In this document: positions 18,004 through 26,535 of the stretch, piece after piece
Layout of the letters: each line of letters begins with the position of its first letter
Numbering within the stretch: position 1 is the first letter of the stretch
NCBI RefSeq assembly: GCF_000943565.1
Contig: NZ_JTDW01000004.1
Coordinates: 186,001 to 250,000, forward strand
Source: Neotamlana sedimentorum
GTDB lineage: Bacteria; Bacteroidota; Bacteroidia; Flavobacteriales; Flavobacteriaceae
Reading direction: 5' to 3'
DNA: 64,000 bases
Made by a program: the position numbers and the translations under genes
Notes under the pieces: model-generated
What the model was told of the DNA's origin: nothing
Databases searched by the model: none
What the model saw: the letters and a program-made list of their open reading frames with translations, nothing else

Positions 18004-18270
18004 TTAAATCTAGATTAACTTAATCTCATAAAATTTTGGTCAAAACAATAGGAGAAATTAGCGTCCATATTTTAGGCTATACAAATGCAAATATCCAGTG
18101 GATGATTATAATTGGATACAACACTTTACTAAAATCACGTTTCAAATCGTATTTAGCTAAAAATGTACACTGTACATTTTCTTAACGCCAAATAGTCTAA
18201 AATATAGTGAATGAGCCGTTAATTGTTTCCAAAAGTTTATGCAGTCTTGATTTTTTTGTTTAGCTAACGC

Positions 18271-18315
18271 ATTCTTATTGTTTTAAGTGTTCGTGAATCT
18301 CCTAAAGTCGATTTC
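18271..18315 (-). repeat. Right copy of the cassette-flanking inverted repeat
   Basis: Read on the minus strand it begins GAAATCGACTTTAGGAGATT and ends AAAACAATAAGAAT, matching 14216-14262 in inverted orientation with about five substitutions and a 2-nt gap. It encloses the two-gene cassette together with about 125 bp on the left and 270 bp on the right. Confidence 0.8.
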
Positions 18316-18467
18316 TTTTGAGAATCGCGTATAAAAAAATATTACCTATAAATACTCAATTACGAGAATTTTGCTAACATCTAAATCTAAAAACTTTCTG
18401 GAATATTTTACATAATAGATAATTATAGCTACACAATAATAAATACAACTACGAAGCCACAATTAGC

Positions 18468-18522
18468 TTGACATAATTACTATCGATATAAGTCTAAGAC
18501 GTTATATCTGTAATTATGTCAA
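18468..18522. repeat. Long imperfect palindrome (hairpin)
   Basis: TTGACATAATTAC (18468-18480) pairs perfectly with GTAATTATGTCAA (18510-18522). Inside, GATATAA (18485-18491) pairs with TTATATC (18502-18508) and GTCT with AGAC around a single A. No U-tract follows, so it is not an ordinary terminator. Part of the right arm (TCTGTAATTATGTC) also occurs left of the cassette at 14147-14160 with one change. Confidence 0.65.
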
Positions 18523-18566
18523 ATATCGCCCAAAAGCGCTATTTCGCTAATTGTTATAAAATGTAA

Positions 18567-18597
<31 letters not shown>

Positions 18598-18688
18598 TAA
18601 AGCCCACTATTCCTTAATAAAAAGAAATTATAATTAAACTATATGGAAAACCATAAACTAAATGTAATTTTGCTTTAAAATTACAAAC

Positions 18689-18982
18689 ATGTTTTCATTT
18701 AAAAATATATTTCGTTTAGTGGCCTTTTTAGAAGGCGTTTCATATATCTTACTATTATTTATTGCAACTCCAATAAAATACATGTCTGGAAATCCAGAAT
18801 ACGTAAAACTTCTAGGTATGCCACACGGTATTTTATTTATGCTTTATGTGGTTTTCGCTTTTATGCTTAAAAAAGATTACAACTGGACGAACAAACAATT
18901 TTTTATTGTACTTATTGCTTCGGTAATTCCTTTCGGAACCTTTTACATTGACCATAAATACTTAAAACCAGCATCAAATTAA
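18689..18982 (+). CDS. DUF3817 small integral membrane protein
   Basis: A 97-residue protein with three hydrophobic helices (~8-26, ~45-62, ~72-88) and the family pattern RLVAFLEGVSYILLLFIATP plus YVKLLGMPHGILFMLYV. DUF3817 proteins are small membrane proteins of unknown role. Its stop codon overlaps the start of the MscS-type channel gene (TAATG), so they are coupled. Confidence 0.85.
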   Translation: MFSFKNIFRLVAFLEGVSYILLLFIATPIKYMSGNPEYVKLLGMPHGILFMLYVVFAFMLKKDYNWTNKQFFIVLIASVIPFGTFYIDHKYLKPASN

Positions 18983-20223
18983 TGACTAATATTAGACATT
19001 TTTTTTACGACATTCTTGTATCTAACGGCCTTTCTGAAACGGCTGCTACTTACTTGAACATGCTTATTTTACTAGTCATTCTTATAGTTGTTGTTGCCAT
19101 AATCGATTATATTTTAAAACGCATTTTAATAGTATCTTTTAATCAGTTTGCTACACAAACTAAAACCAACTTCGACGATTTACTTATATCAAACAAAGTG
19201 CCTAGAAATGTGGCGCATGTTATTCCGTTAATTATAACCATTCAGTATTTTCCTGTGGTGTTTTCAGACTTTCAAAATTTTGAAGTTCCCGTTGAAAAAG
19301 CACTTAAAGTTTTTGGTATAGTATTGGTTTTGTGGATTGTACGAAGCCTTTTGAACTCTATAAAAGATTATTTAAAAACCTTACCGCGATTTAAAGACAA
19401 ACCTATAGCAAGTTACATACAAGTATTCATGATTTTTGCTTGGTTAGCTGGTATTATGTCTGCCATTGCTATTGTTACAGGTATTCCGTTTCTACAGTTT
19501 TTAACTGGTTTAGGTGCTATTTCGGCAGTGATATTATTGGTCTTTAAAGATACTATTTTAGGTTTTGTAGCTAGCATTCAGGTATCTATAAACGATATGG
19601 TGCGTATTGGCGATTGGATTACATTTGAAAAATATGGTGCCGATGGCGATGTTATAGAAATTACTTTGGCAACTGTAAAAGTTCAAAATTTCGATAAAAC
19701 CATTACCACTATTCCTACCTATGCCCTAATTTCAGATTCGTTTAAAAACTGGCGAGGCATGACGAGTTCTGGTGGTCGACGTATTAAACGTGCGGTTATT
19801 ATAAAACAAACCAGCATTAAGTTTTTAGAGGATGCCGATGTTGAAGCACTTAAAAAAATACAACTAATTACCGATTATTTGGTGCAGCGTCAAGAGGATA
19901 TCAATCAGTTTAATAGCTCTAAAAATATTGATAAATCGGTTTTAATTAACGGACGAAATCTAACAAACTTAGGTGTTTTTAGAAAATATATTGATGCTTA
20001 CTTAAATCAGCATTCTGCAATTAATAAAGATATGACCATTATGGTGCGTCAATTAGCGCCAACACCTCAAGGTATTCCGTTAGAAATTTATGCGTTTAGT
20101 TCCGATAAGCGTTGGGCAAATTACGAGTATATTATGGCCGATATTTTCGATCATTTATTAGCAGCACTACCCTATTTTAAATTAGAAGTTTTTGAATTGC
20201 CTTCGAATAATTTTATAAAATAA
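18982..20223 (+). CDS. MscS-family mechanosensitive ion channel
   Basis: A 413-residue protein with N-terminal membrane helices (~25-45, ~75-95, ~105-125), the pore-lining helix region (LTGLGAISAVILLVFKDTIL, ~165-185) and the MscS beta domain (NDMVRIGDWITFEKYGADGD, TTIPTYALISDSFKNWRGM), then a large cytoplasmic C-terminal domain. The length is above that of minimal MscS and fits the YbdG/YnaI-like group. It should open on membrane tension to release solutes. Its start overlaps the DUF3817 stop; a bidirectional terminator follows. Confidence 0.92.
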   Translation: MTNIRHFFYDILVSNGLSETAATYLNMLILLVILIVVVAIIDYILKRILIVSFNQFATQTKTNFDDLLISNKVPRNVAHVIPLIITIQYFPVVFSDFQNFEVPVEKALKVFGIVLVLWIVRSLLNSIKDYLKTLPRFKDKPIASYIQVFMIFAWLAGIMSAIAIVTGIPFLQFLTGLGAISAVILLVFKDTILGFVASIQVSINDMVRIGDWITFEKYGADGDVIEITLATVKVQNFDKTITTIPTYALISDSFKNWRGMTSSGGRRIKRAVIIKQTSIKFLEDADVEALKKIQLITDYLVQRQEDINQFNSSKNIDKSVLINGRNLTNLGVFRKYIDAYLNQHSAINKDMTIMVRQLAPTPQGIPLEIYAFSSDKRWANYEYIMADIFDHLLAALPYFKLEVFELPSNNFIK

Positions 20224-20241
20224 AACCCAGCAATGAATAAA

Positions 20242-20280
20242 AAAAGGCTGTTTGTATTTACTTTCTACAAACAGCCTTTT
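20242..20280. terminator. Bidirectional terminator between convergent genes
   Basis: AAAAGGCTGTTTGTA (20242-20256) pairs perfectly with TACAAACAGCCTTTT (20266-20280). A- and T-runs on both sides serve the MscS gene on plus and the DUF2911 gene on minus. Confidence 0.92.
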
Positions 20281-20300
20281 ATATTTTAAAATAAAATAAA

Positions 20301-21149
20301 TTATTTAGCGCCCCACTCTTTTAAAGAGGCTTCATTCATTTTTACATAGTCTGCATTTCCAGCTTTTTTTGCACCTTCTAACGATAATTTAGCAGCTTCA
20401 ATAGCCCCTTTTTTATCACCAGCTTTAGCATAAATTAAAGCTTTACGTCTTAAAAACCAAAATGGTGTTTTGTCACCCGTTTTTTCAACAGCTTTATCAA
20501 TCCACTCTTTAGCTTTACTAATATCTTTCCCTTCATTTAAATAATATTGCGCAGCTAATTGGTAATCGTTCGCAGATGGTCCTGCCATAACAGCTTCAAT
20601 ACTCTTTTCTACAGCAGCATCTGTAGGCACTCCAAGCGGAACAGAAACATAGGTTTTTTCCCAAATAAATTCTAAAGTTGCACTGCTATTGCGTAAGCTA
20701 TTTAAATCGATAGTAAATGATTCAACATTAAAAGGCACTGGATATACTTTCCCTGTTACAGTTAAGGCTACTTTACTTTCATCTAATTCTGCTGGTGCAC
20801 CGCCTGCATCATATTCTGTATAGAAAATAATGTCCCACGATTCTTTTCCTGGAACAGATAAAATAGCATAAGTACCTGCTTTTAAAGGTTTGTCTGCTAT
20901 AGTTACATCTGTACTAAATGTAATTTTGGTTCTTGCATTGGCTCCTGTGCGCCATAATTTTCCAAAAGGAACAACATCTCCAAAAATAACACGATCCTTT
21001 ACTCCTGGTCTAGAATACTCGATAGAAACATCGGTTAATCCTACTTTTTGCTCTAGTTTGCTAAACGGACTAGGCGCTGGCGTTTTAATTTGTGCACTTG
21101 CCGAAAAAACCATCGCGAAAATGGCTAAGGCTAATAATAACTTTTTCAT
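20301..21149 (-). CDS. DUF2911 secreted protein
   Basis: A 282-residue protein with a signal peptide (MKKLLLALAIFAMVFSASAQ). The DUF2911 domain (~25-170) shows the typical KVGLTDVSIEYSRPGVKDR, FGKLWRTGANARTKITFS and LKAGTYAILSVPGKESWDIIFY. The C-terminus has TPR-like helices (DISKAKEWIDKAVEKTG, KKGAIEAAKLSLE). Function is unknown; it is common and often abundant in Bacteroidota. Confidence 0.9.
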   Translation of the reverse strand: MKKLLLALAIFAMVFSASAQIKTPAPSPFSKLEQKVGLTDVSIEYSRPGVKDRVIFGDVVPFGKLWRTGANARTKITFSTDVTIADKPLKAGTYAILSVPGKESWDIIFYTEYDAGGAPAELDESKVALTVTGKVYPVPFNVESFTIDLNSLRNSSATLEFIWEKTYVSVPLGVPTDAAVEKSIEAVMAGPSANDYQLAAQYYLNEGKDISKAKEWIDKAVEKTGDKTPFWFLRRKALIYAKAGDKKGAIEAAKLSLEGAKKAGNADYVKMNEASLKEWGAK

Positions 21150-21275
21150 TTTTAGTTTGTTAATTAATGTTTATAATTTTTATAAAATTAAGGATAGAAA
21201 TTAGGTGTAAATGTTAATAAAACTATAAAATAACTCTAGATTTTCTAACCTAAGTAATAAACTTCATGAATAATT

Positions 21276-21320
21276 TTGTTTAACTTTAACACAAATAAAT
21301 TAAACAATTTAATATATTTG
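21276..21320 (+). promoter_or_regulatory. Promoter/operator at the head of the photolyase cluster
   Basis: TTGTTTAA (21276-21283), 16 nt, TTAAACAA (21300-21307), then the -7 box TATATTTG (21313-21320), 16 nt before the start codon at 21337. The half-sites are perfect inverted copies of each other, as expected for a dimeric regulator. A nearly identical site with the same 16-nt gap lies at 29591-29634 in front of the second block of the cluster. Confidence 0.65.
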
Positions 21321-21336
21321 TATAAAATACAAGGTT

Positions 21337-21996
21337 ATGGCAAAAAAGAAAACGGTAAATAAAAATGATATCATATCACTTTATATGGATTATGTTTTAG
21401 AATATAATGAAAACCCTAAAACAGTTTATGCCTTTTGTAAAGCCAATAATTTTAATGAAGCTGATTTTTACAACTACTTTGCTTCATTTGAAGCTATTGA
21501 AAAAGGCGTTTTTGAAGCTTTTTACACCAACACAATAAATGTTCTAGATAAAAGTGATGATTACAAAACTTTTGATGCAAGAAATAAACTATTAAGTTTC
21601 TATTTCACGTTTTTCGAAATATTAACTAGCAATCGCAGTTACGTAGTTTATGTTTTAAACAATTACAAGAATAAAATGAAAGGCTTAAAAAAGCTAATGC
21701 CTTTAAAAAAACATTTTACGCACTACATACAAAACCTAAATATTGAAACTTTAGACCTCAAGCAGGAAAAACTTGAAAAATTAAAAAACAAAACCTTAGA
21801 GGAATCTGCTTGGGTACAACTTATTTTAACCATAGAGTTTTGGTTAAACGATACTTCTTCAGCTTTTGAAAAAACAGATATTTTTATTGAAAAGTCTGTT
21901 AACACTAGCTTTGATCTATTAAACGTTTCGCCCTTAAAAAGCGTAGTAGATTTTGGTAAATTCTTGTATAAAGAAAAATTTCAATTTCACAACTAA
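21337..21996 (+). CDS. TetR/AcrR-family transcriptional regulator
   Basis: A 219-residue, Lys-rich protein. The N-terminal ~60 residues form a TetR-like HTH (DIISLYMDYVLEYNENPKTV, FCKANNFNEADFYNYFASFE), and the all-helical C-terminus resembles the flavobacterial TetR C-terminal ligand domain. It is the first gene of the photolyase cluster, 6 nt before the ABC1 kinase gene, and carries the shared operator in its own promoter. It may therefore regulate itself and the block starting at 29652; this is inference. Flavobacterial clusters of this sort more often begin with a MerR/LitR-type regulator, which I do not see here. Confidence 0.75.
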   Translation: MAKKKTVNKNDIISLYMDYVLEYNENPKTVYAFCKANNFNEADFYNYFASFEAIEKGVFEAFYTNTINVLDKSDDYKTFDARNKLLSFYFTFFEILTSNRSYVVYVLNNYKNKMKGLKKLMPLKKHFTHYIQNLNIETLDLKQEKLEKLKNKTLEESAWVQLILTIEFWLNDTSSAFEKTDIFIEKSVNTSFDLLNVSPLKSVVDFGKFLYKEKFQFHN

Positions 21997-22002
21997 AGCC
22001 TT

Positions 22003-23313
22003 ATGAATACCATAGATAAAATACCTACTTCAAAAATACAACGTGCCACAAAATTGGTTTCTACGGGAGCAAAAGTTGGCGTTAATTATTTAAAATATTA
22101 CGGAGATAAAATAGTATCATCTGAAGCCGACGCTAAAGAGCGACTTAATAAAAATAATGCTTCAGATATTTATGATGGCTTAAAAGAGTTAAAAGGTAGT
22201 GCATTAAAAGTGGCACAAATGCTTAGTATGGAAAAAAGTATTTTGCCACAGGCCTATGTTGAAAAATTTTCGTTATCACAATTTTCTGTACCTCCATTAT
22301 CTCCTCCTCTAGTTATAAAAACATTCAAAAAATATTTTGGCAAATCGCCAGACGAATTATACGATACTTTTAATGCAACTTCTGTAAACGCCGCCAGTAT
22401 TGGCCAAGTGCATACTGCGGTTAAAGATGGGAAAAAACTTGCTGTGAAAATTCAATATCCAGGAGTTGCAGAAAGTATTGCTACAGATTTGGCTATGGTA
22501 AAACCCATTGCCATGAGCATGTTTAATATTAAAGGTAAAGACTCCGATAAATATTTTAAAGAAGTTGAAAATAAATTAGTTGAAGAAACTAATTACGTTC
22601 TTGAAATTAAACAAAGTCAGGAAATGGCTTCTTCTTGTGCTAATATTCCAAACTTAAAATTCCCTGATTATTATCCAGAATTATCTACAGACCGAATAAT
22701 TACAATGGACTATATGGAGGGTGAGCATTTATCTGAATTTACAGCCAAAAACACCAATAAAGACCTATCAAACACTATAGGGCAAGCTTTATGGGATTTT
22801 TACATGTTTCAAATTCACAAGCTTAAAAAAGTACATGCCGATCCTCATCCTGGAAATTTTTTAATTTCAAAAAACGGTGAATTAATCGCTCTAGACTTTG
22901 GTTGTATTAAACATATTCCGCTAGATTTTTATGTGCCATACTTTGAACTAGCAAAAAAAGAAAACATTGAAAACAAAGCACTTTTTCAAGAAAAACTTTA
23001 CGAATTGGAAATCATAAAATATGAAGATAGCCTAGAAGAAAAACAGTTTTTCACAGCCATGTTTCATGAAATGCTAAGTTTATTTACACAGCCTTTTCAA
23101 GTAGAATATTTTGATTTTTCTGATGCTAATTTCTTTGGTAAAATAGCTGAATTAGGCGAAAAATACTCTAAAAACACCGAGTTGCGCAAAATGAATGGTA
23201 ATCGTGGTTCAAAACACTTTATTTATATTAACCGTACATTTTTTGGACTGTATAATTTAATGTTCGATTTAAAAGCTGAAAACATTAAGATTAATAATTA
23301 TTTGAGTTTGTAA
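22003..23313 (+). CDS. ABC1/UbiB (AarF) family atypical kinase
   Basis: A 436-residue protein of the ABC1 family. The N-terminal lid carries GLKELKGSALKVAQMLSME, corresponding to the KxGQ region with LKVAQM instead of the usual KxGQ order. The A-rich loop region is NAASIGQVHTAVKDGKKLAVK, the catalytic motif is HADPHPGNFL and the metal motif is LDFGCI. Relatives support quinone biosynthesis or lipid and isoprenoid handling. The stop overlaps the next start (TAATG), showing tight coupling with the flavin-binding protein. In this cluster a role in protecting or making lipophilic light-linked compounds is plausible but unproven. Confidence 0.88.
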   Translation: MNTIDKIPTSKIQRATKLVSTGAKVGVNYLKYYGDKIVSSEADAKERLNKNNASDIYDGLKELKGSALKVAQMLSMEKSILPQAYVEKFSLSQFSVPPLSPPLVIKTFKKYFGKSPDELYDTFNATSVNAASIGQVHTAVKDGKKLAVKIQYPGVAESIATDLAMVKPIAMSMFNIKGKDSDKYFKEVENKLVEETNYVLEIKQSQEMASSCANIPNLKFPDYYPELSTDRIITMDYMEGEHLSEFTAKNTNKDLSNTIGQALWDFYMFQIHKLKKVHADPHPGNFLISKNGELIALDFGCIKHIPLDFYVPYFELAKKENIENKALFQEKLYELEIIKYEDSLEEKQFFTAMFHEMLSLFTQPFQVEYFDFSDANFFGKIAELGEKYSKNTELRKMNGNRGSKHFIYINRTFFGLYNLMFDLKAENIKINNYLSL

Positions 23314-23930
23314 TGATTCATTATAAAAAAACAGACATAGAAAAATTACCTCATATTTATAAAATAAACCTTATAAATAGTTGTTCTGGATATAAATCTG
23401 CTAATTTAATAGGCACAAAATCTTCAGAAAACAATAATAATGTTGCTGTTTTTAGCTCTGTAACTCACTTAGGTTCTGCTCCTGCCCTTTTAGGTTTTTT
23501 TTTACGTCCAACAACGGTTCCTAGAGACACCTATGCAAATATTAAAGAAACTGGGGTTTACACCATAAATCATATTTATAAAGATATTATAGAAGATGCA
23601 CACCATACTTCTGCTAAATATGATGCTTCAATTTCAGAATTCGATATTACTGCTTTACAACCTGAAGAAAAAAATAAATTTCACGCCCCTTTTGTAAAAG
23701 GTTCACCCGTACAAATAGGTATGAAATTTGTTGAAGAATATCACATAAAAGCAAATGATACTTTACTTATAGTTGGTGAAATTATAGATTTATATATTAA
23801 TGATAATTTACAAGAAATTGATGGCTTTATAAACCTTAGCAAAGGTGAAGTTGCAGCTATTAACGCTCTTGATGGTTACGCTGTTGCAGATAAAAACAAA
23901 CGCTTTTCTTACCAACGCCCAAAACACTAA
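23313..23930 (+). CDS. Flavin reductase-like (FMN-binding split barrel) protein
   Basis: A 205-residue protein with a split-barrel flavin reductase pattern: SSVTHLGSAPALLGFFLRPT (substrate/flavin loop), the VPRDTYANIKETGVYTINHI segment and the helix AHHTSAKYDASISEFD. Such proteins bind FMN or FAD without a Rossmann fold. It is translationally coupled to the ABC1 kinase gene and 5 nt from the SDR gene. It may supply reduced flavin to the photolyases in this cluster (inference). Confidence 0.85.
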   Translation: MIHYKKTDIEKLPHIYKINLINSCSGYKSANLIGTKSSENNNNVAVFSSVTHLGSAPALLGFFLRPTTVPRDTYANIKETGVYTINHIYKDIIEDAHHTSAKYDASISEFDITALQPEEKNKFHAPFVKGSPVQIGMKFVEEYHIKANDTLLIVGEIIDLYINDNLQEIDGFINLSKGEVAAINALDGYAVADKNKRFSYQRPKH

Positions 23931-23935
23931 TACTC

Positions 23936-25360
23936 ATGAAAATACTTGTTACTGGTGCAACGGGCTATATTGGCAAACGATTAATTCCTTTTTTAGTTAA
24001 TAAAGGGCATCATGTAATTTGTGTTGTTAGAGATAAACTACGCGCAGAAAAGTATTTTTTTGAAGAAGATTTAATATCTGTTGTTGAAGCAGATTTTTTA
24101 AAACCTGAAACTTTAGCAAACATTCCTGAAGACATTGATGTGGCATACTATTTAATACACTCCATGTCTAATTCTTCCAAAAATTTTCAATCTTTAGAAG
24201 AAAAATGTGCTGTTAATTTTAAAAACCGTTTAGAGCAAACAAATACAAAACAAGTTATTTATTTAAGCGGCATAACAAACGAAGAACAACTCTCTAAACA
24301 TCTTTTATCAAGAAAGAATGTTGAAGAAATATTACAATCCGAAGTATATGCTTTAACCATTTTTAAAGCTGGAATAATTGTGGGCAGCGGTAGTTCGTCA
24401 TTCGAAATTATTAGAGATTTAGTAGAAAAACTACCGTTTATGATTGCCCCAAAATGGTTAAATACCAAAACACAGCCCATTGCTGTACGAGATGTTCTAA
24501 ATTTTCTGTTTAAAGCAGCTGGAAAACGTAGTTTATTCAATAAATCGTACGATATTTTTGGTCCCGAAATATTAACATACAAACAAATGTTACTTCAATT
24601 TGCAGAAGTTAGGCAATTAAAAAGATATATTTTAACGGTCCCAGTTATGACTGCTAAATTATCATCATATTGGCTGTATTTTGTGACTTCAACATCTTAC
24701 AAATTAGCCTCTTCGTTAGTGGATAGTATGGGTGTGCAAATTATTGGCAAACCAAGCGACATAAATAGCTTAATGAATATTTCGCCAATAGCATATAAAG
24801 CAGCCGTAAGACTAGCTTTCGAAAAAATTGAACAAAACGGTATTATTTCCAGCTGGAAAGATTCCCTTGTAAGTAGCGGAAGGCTGCGTAGTAATCTTCA
24901 TAAATATGTTAATGTACCTAGCTATGGGTGTTTTAAAGACTTTAAAAAACGATCTATTAAAAACACAGAACAAACATTAAATAAAATTTGGAGTATTGGT
25001 GGCGAAAACGGTTGGTATTATGGTAATTTTTTATGGCGTATTCGAGGTTATATCGATAAGCTTTTTGGAGGTATTGGCTTAAGAAGAGGCCGAACAAACC
25101 CCGATCAATTGGATGCAGGTGATGCGCTTGATTTTTGGCGTGTAATTTATGCAGATAAATCCAAACAAAAACTTTTACTATATGCCGAAATGCGACTACC
25201 AGGAGAAGCTTGGTTAGAGTTTAAAATTGAAAATAACATATTAAAACAAACAGCTACTTTTAGGCCTCGTGGCATTTGGGGCAGATTATATTGGTACAGC
25301 GTTTTACCATTTCATGGATTTATTTTTAATGGCATGATTAACAAACTCGCTAATGCCTAG
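23936..25360 (+). CDS. SDR/NmrA-type NAD(P)-binding protein with C-terminal DUF2867
   Basis: A 474-residue protein. The N-terminal Rossmann domain has the dinucleotide motif [16 protein letters not shown] (7-22) and continues to about residue 300. The C-terminal part ([45 protein letters not shown]) is the DUF2867 module. This fusion is regularly found beside cryptochrome/photolyase genes in Bacteroidota, but its substrate is not known. It overlaps the DUF2256 gene by 8 nt. Confidence 0.88.
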   Translation: MKILVTGATGYIGKRLIPFLVNKGHHVICVVRDKLRAEKYFFEEDLISVVEADFLKPETLANIPEDIDVAYYLIHSMSNSSKNFQSLEEKCAVNFKNRLEQTNTKQVIYLSGITNEEQLSKHLLSRKNVEEILQSEVYALTIFKAGIIVGSGSSSFEIIRDLVEKLPFMIAPKWLNTKTQPIAVRDVLNFLFKAAGKRSLFNKSYDIFGPEILTYKQMLLQFAEVRQLKRYILTVPVMTAKLSSYWLYFVTSTSYKLASSLVDSMGVQIIGKPSDINSLMNISPIAYKAAVRLAFEKIEQNGIISSWKDSLVSSGRLRSNLHKYVNVPSYGCFKDFKKRSIKNTEQTLNKIWSIGGENGWYYGNFLWRIRGYIDKLFGGIGLRRGRTNPDQLDAGDALDFWRVIYADKSKQKLLLYAEMRLPGEAWLEFKIENNILKQTATFRPRGIWGRLYWYSVLPFHGFIFNGMINKLANA

Positions 25361-25502
25361 AAACATTAAAAAACAACACTTACCAACCAAAATTTGTCCA
25401 GTGTGTAAGTTGCCTTTTTCATGGCGTAAGAAATGGCAATTAAACTGGGAAAATATAAAATATTGCAGTGAAAAATGCAGAAAGAACAAAACACTAGCCT
25501 AG
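25353..25502 (+). CDS. DUF2256 small zinc-finger protein
   Basis: A 49-residue basic protein, [20 protein letters not shown]..., with two Cys pairs (CPVC at 15-18 and CSEKC at 38-42) and the conserved PFSWRKKW between them, the hallmark of DUF2256. The four Cys suggest a zinc knuckle. It overlaps the SDR gene by 8 nt and the cryptochrome-DASH remnant by 28 nt. DUF2256 genes characteristically neighbour photolyase/cryptochrome genes; the role is unknown. Confidence 0.88.
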   Translation: MPRNIKKQHLPTKICPVCKLPFSWRKKWQLNWENIKYCSEKCRKNKTLA

Positions 25503-26487
25503 TTTGGTTTACTAATAATTTAAGAACACACGATAACTCAACTTTAACCAAAGCCATAGCAAACAGCAACCAAGTTATTGGGTTATATTGCTTTAATCCT
25601 AATCAGTTTAAAACTGATGAATTTGGTTTTAAAAAAACTGAAAAATTTAGAGCCAAATTTTTAATTGACACGATTACCGATTTAAAACAGAAACTTAGCC
25701 AATTAAATATTCCCCTTTTTATTTACAACAAAAAACCAGAAGATATTATACCTCAACTGGTTACTAAAAACAACATTAACAATATTTATTTACAGGAAGA
25801 GTGGACGTATGAAGAAGTTGAAACCTTTAACAAAGTAAAAACACAACTGCCAAAACGTGTAAAGTTTACAACAAGCTACAATCAGTTTTTATTCCACCCA
25901 GAAGATATTCCCTTTCCAATTAACCAACTTCCTAAAATATTTACTGAGTTTAGAAAAACTTGCGAAAAATTTGTTCACGTAAGGCCAGAAATTATAGCTC
26001 CAACTAATCAAGCAAAAAATTTGCTTATAAATAACGAAACCATAATTCCAACGCTGTCAGATTTAGGTTTCGAAGATTTTGAACAACACACAAATACAGC
26101 ATTTCCCTTTAAAGGAGGAGAAACCGAAGCTTTAAACCGATTACAAGACTATTTTTTCAATACCAAAAAATTAGGTTTTTATAAAAAAACGCGTAATGGT
26201 TTATTAGGAATGAACTTAAAAAAACCGGTTGGATGAGTAATCGTGGGCGCCAAAACGTAGCAAGTTATTTTGCAAAGTCTATGAAACTCGATTGGCGCAT
26301 TGGCGCAGCGTATTTTGAAAGCCTTTTATTAGACTACGATGTGCACAGCAACTATGGTAACTGGATGTACGTTGCAGGTGTTGGCAACGACCCAAGAGAC
26401 AGAAAGTTTAACGTAAAACTTCAAGCAGAACGTTACGACAGCAGCGGGAAATACCAACGTTTGTGGTTGCAAGACACTTTATTTTAA
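25475..26487 (+). pseudogene. Cryptochrome-DASH, disrupted by an internal out-of-frame deletion
   Basis: The first part (25475-26236, [20 protein letters not shown]...) covers the photolyase antenna domain and the linker up to [10 protein letters not shown]. The frame then reads into seven unrelated codons and stops. The DASH C-terminus resumes in another frame at about 26212 ([20 protein letters not shown]) and runs to 26487 with the hallmark [20 protein letters not shown]. In intact DASH proteins about 100 residues lie between LLGM and MRELxxTGxMSNRG, including the start of the FAD-binding core; these are absent. A functional flavoprotein is therefore not expected. The two halves total about 340 residues against the usual 430-490. 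Confidence 0.88.
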
Positions 26488-26535
26488 AACAACTTTACGT
26501 CAGTCTCAGCGCATTCTAAGACAAAAAAAGAATTC

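Noticed and set aside
18468-18522. attC-like integron site
   Set aside because: The hairpin is suggestive, but no integrase is present and the conserved RYYYAAC/GTTRRRY core boxes are not matched.
26233-26487. A separate 84-aa gene starting MSNRGRQNV
   Set aside because: This is the DASH C-terminus read from an internal Met; the frame extends upstream to ELKKTGW and belongs to the disrupted DASH gene.
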